This document shows positions 61,174 through 62,500 of a stretch of DNA of 62,500 nucleotides, one piece after another (positions within the stretch are counted from its first letter, which is position 1; each line of letters starts with the position of its first letter). Below the pieces are notes generated by a model, which was given only the letters and a program-made list of their open reading frames with translations, was not told the origin of the DNA and searched no databases. Source of the DNA: Paenibacillus polygoni. Lineage in GTDB: Bacteria; Bacillota; Bacilli; Paenibacillales; Paenibacillaceae. The DNA lies in NCBI RefSeq assembly GCF_030263935.1, contig NZ_CP127162.1, positions 4,365,001 to 4,427,500 on the forward strand. The letters run 5' to 3'. The position numbers and the translations under genes are program-made.

Positions 61174-62349
61174 TTAGAAGAAATCCATTAATAAGGTTTG
61201 TGCTTGGGGAATAAGGTGTTCAAATTCTTTTGCTTTTTGCGGTTTCCCTTTTAGTTTCTGTATATGAAACAATTGCGCGGGACGCTTAAATCCCAGAAAA
61301 AGAGCAGTCCAAACCTGAATATCTGCTATTAAATCTGGTTGAGTCTCTTCTTTTTCGCCCATTACCTTTATAATCTTCGCTTGTCCTTGGTCATCAATGG
61401 ATATATTCCAGAGTCCAGCATTCCATGGAGCTGCATGATCGTCAATCTGAATCGTTAATTCTGATCTATTACCCGCTTCAAACGTAAACTGTTGCAGAAA
61501 AGACTCTACATCCACAATTCGTCCCATGAAGTATGGAATCGTTTCTTGGGTTATCCGCGGATCAGGAAGCATATACGGTAAAATATCATCCGCTGGAACC
61601 ATCGTTAATTTCACTTGTTCGATACGCGAATCGTGATTCGAGAAAAAAGTCCAAAGTGCACCCCGTGCTTCTTCATTCAAGTAAACAAATTCATTACATA
61701 CAAGCATTTTATCTTTTAGTTCATATAACACATAGCCTTGGGGTTCTCCACCATGAGAATAATAGACAGCACTATGTTTCGTGTTATCTAAGACGGAATA
61801 CTTCCACCATTCTTCATCTCGAACAAGCGTGCCATGATAGCTGCTTGCAAAAGACTGATACAATTTATTCAGCGTAGAGATGTCCTCAACATCCCTTACT
61901 ACCTTACCTGGGTACTCTAGTTTAGGAGGAAACTGTTTTGAGGAAATAAGATAGTTTTTATATTCTGCATATAGCTCCCAACCATACTTACGATAGAATG
62001 GAATTGAAAATGGATGTAGAAATGATAGAATTTGCCCTTCCTCTTTCATCACCATGAGTGCTTGACTAAGTAGTTTAGAGACATGCCCTTTACGGCGGTT
62101 CTCTGGCCAGGTTGCTACGCCTGCAATTCCGCCCATAGGCACTACTTTGCCTTGCAAGTATACTTTAAAAGGAAGAATAGTTAGCTTAGCTTGCAATTCT
62201 TCCTCTTCAAAAATGCCCCAAAATTGTTCAGGCTTAAATCTCTCTTTTCTTTTTTCTTTTTGTTCCGGTGTTAATGTATATTGAAAGGCATATTCTGATA
62301 AGCTAACACTTTGCTCGTATTCCTCTGCTTTTAATTGTCGGAGTTCCAC
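61174..62349 (-). CDS. GNAT acetyltransferase, Eis-like
   Basis: The protein has 391 residues. An N-terminal GNAT domain has the acetyl-CoA loop GVATWPENRRKGHVSKLL and the HPFSIPFYRKYGWELY segment. A second GNAT-like part and a C-terminal sterol-carrier-like domain follow, the Eis family plan. Eis enzymes acetylate lysines or aminoglycosides, and the substrate here is not known. The start is GTG at 62349 after AGAGGTGA. It is monocistronic, and no clear promoter was found in the 151 bp to the window edge, where I see nothing else. Confidence 0.85.
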   Translation of the reverse strand: MELRQLKAEEYEQSVSLSEYAFQYTLTPEQKEKRKERFKPEQFWGIFEEEELQAKLTILPFKVYLQGKVVPMGGIAGVATWPENRRKGHVSKLLSQALMVMKEEGQILSFLHPFSIPFYRKYGWELYAEYKNYLISSKQFPPKLEYPGKVVRDVEDISTLNKLYQSFASSYHGTLVRDEEWWKYSVLDNTKHSAVYYSHGGEPQGYVLYELKDKMLVCNEFVYLNEEARGALWTFFSNHDSRIEQVKLTMVPADDILPYMLPDPRITQETIPYFMGRIVDVESFLQQFTFEAGNRSELTIQIDDHAAPWNAGLWNISIDDQGQAKIIKVMGEKEETQPDLIADIQVWTALFLGFKRPAQLFHIQKLKGKPQKAKEFEHLIPQAQTLLMDFF

Positions 62350-62500
62350 CTGGTCACCTCTTTTATATAGATATATTCCGCCTTATTCCAATATTATGCT
62401 CAACCTGAGTGTCTCAGAGCTTCACTTAAAAGTCAATCGCACTGGCACCCTGCCCTTGGTTTATATGTTTGACTTCGTTGGACTGGGAAGAAAGTTAACC

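Overview
The window is a stretch of chromosome from an endospore-forming Bacillota, most likely Paenibacillus or a close relative. This rests on gene content and order: the bacilli core ribosomal superoperon, the sporulation genes pdaB, kbaA, gerD and cwlD, the ctsR-mcsA-mcsB-clpC-radA-disA block, zinc forms of S14, L33 and L36, and moderately low GC. The genus is inferred from recalled protein resemblance and was not tested by search. Almost every gene lies on the minus strand, as expected if the replication origin lies beyond the high-coordinate end and these genes are read away from it. No rRNA, tRNA, IS element, prophage or CRISPR array was seen.

Layout, low to high coordinate. 1-5410: a partial small gene and a sporulation/germination block (spoIIM-family, pdaB, kbaA, gerD, salA, cwlD), with a sigma-E-like promoter for pdaB and a sigma-G-like promoter for gerD. 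5504-7414: sulfate activation and reduction (sat, cysH), with its own sigma-A promoter. 7752-24730: rpsI-rplM, truA, and the alpha, spc and S10 ribosomal clusters with rpoA, infA, adk and secY. The place where map (methionine aminopeptidase) normally sits, between adk and the KOW-protein gene, holds only a degraded remnant of about 118 codons. 25197-30022: tuf, fusA, rpsG, rpsL and an L7Ae-like K-turn protein. 30232-37529: rpoC and rpoB. 37939-42198: a methyltransferase, rplL, rplJ, rplA, rplK, nusG, secE, rpmG. 42611-49326: sigH, rae1, rlmB, mrnC, cysS, cysE under a cysteine T-box, and gltX. 49351-55794: ispF, ispD, a PIN/TRAM protein, a small plus-strand MazG-like gene, pssA, disA, radA. 55999-60785: clpC, mcsB, mcsA, ctsR behind a CtsR operator. 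61174-62349: an Eis-like acetyltransferase.

The genes together form the translation and transcription core (about 30 ribosomal proteins, three RNA polymerase subunits, EF-Tu, EF-G, IF-1, NusG and the SecYE translocon). Stress-proteolysis, cysteine/sulfur, c-di-AMP and sporulation functions flank it. Control is visible as RNA leaders (L13, L10, a probable S10 leader, T-box-Cys), a CtsR operator, and many intrinsic terminators.

Most of the window is ordinary, and I found no convincing new defence or mobile system. The observations most worth a second look are: the map remnant; S12 carrying Arg and Ala at two positions where changes alter streptomycin response in other bacteria; a 16-bp perfect inverted repeat spanning the disA-pssA gap; three tandem triloop hairpins between mcsB and clpC; strong T-less hairpins at the fusA-tuf and rpoC-L7Ae junctions; and long structured leaders before rpoB and ctsR.
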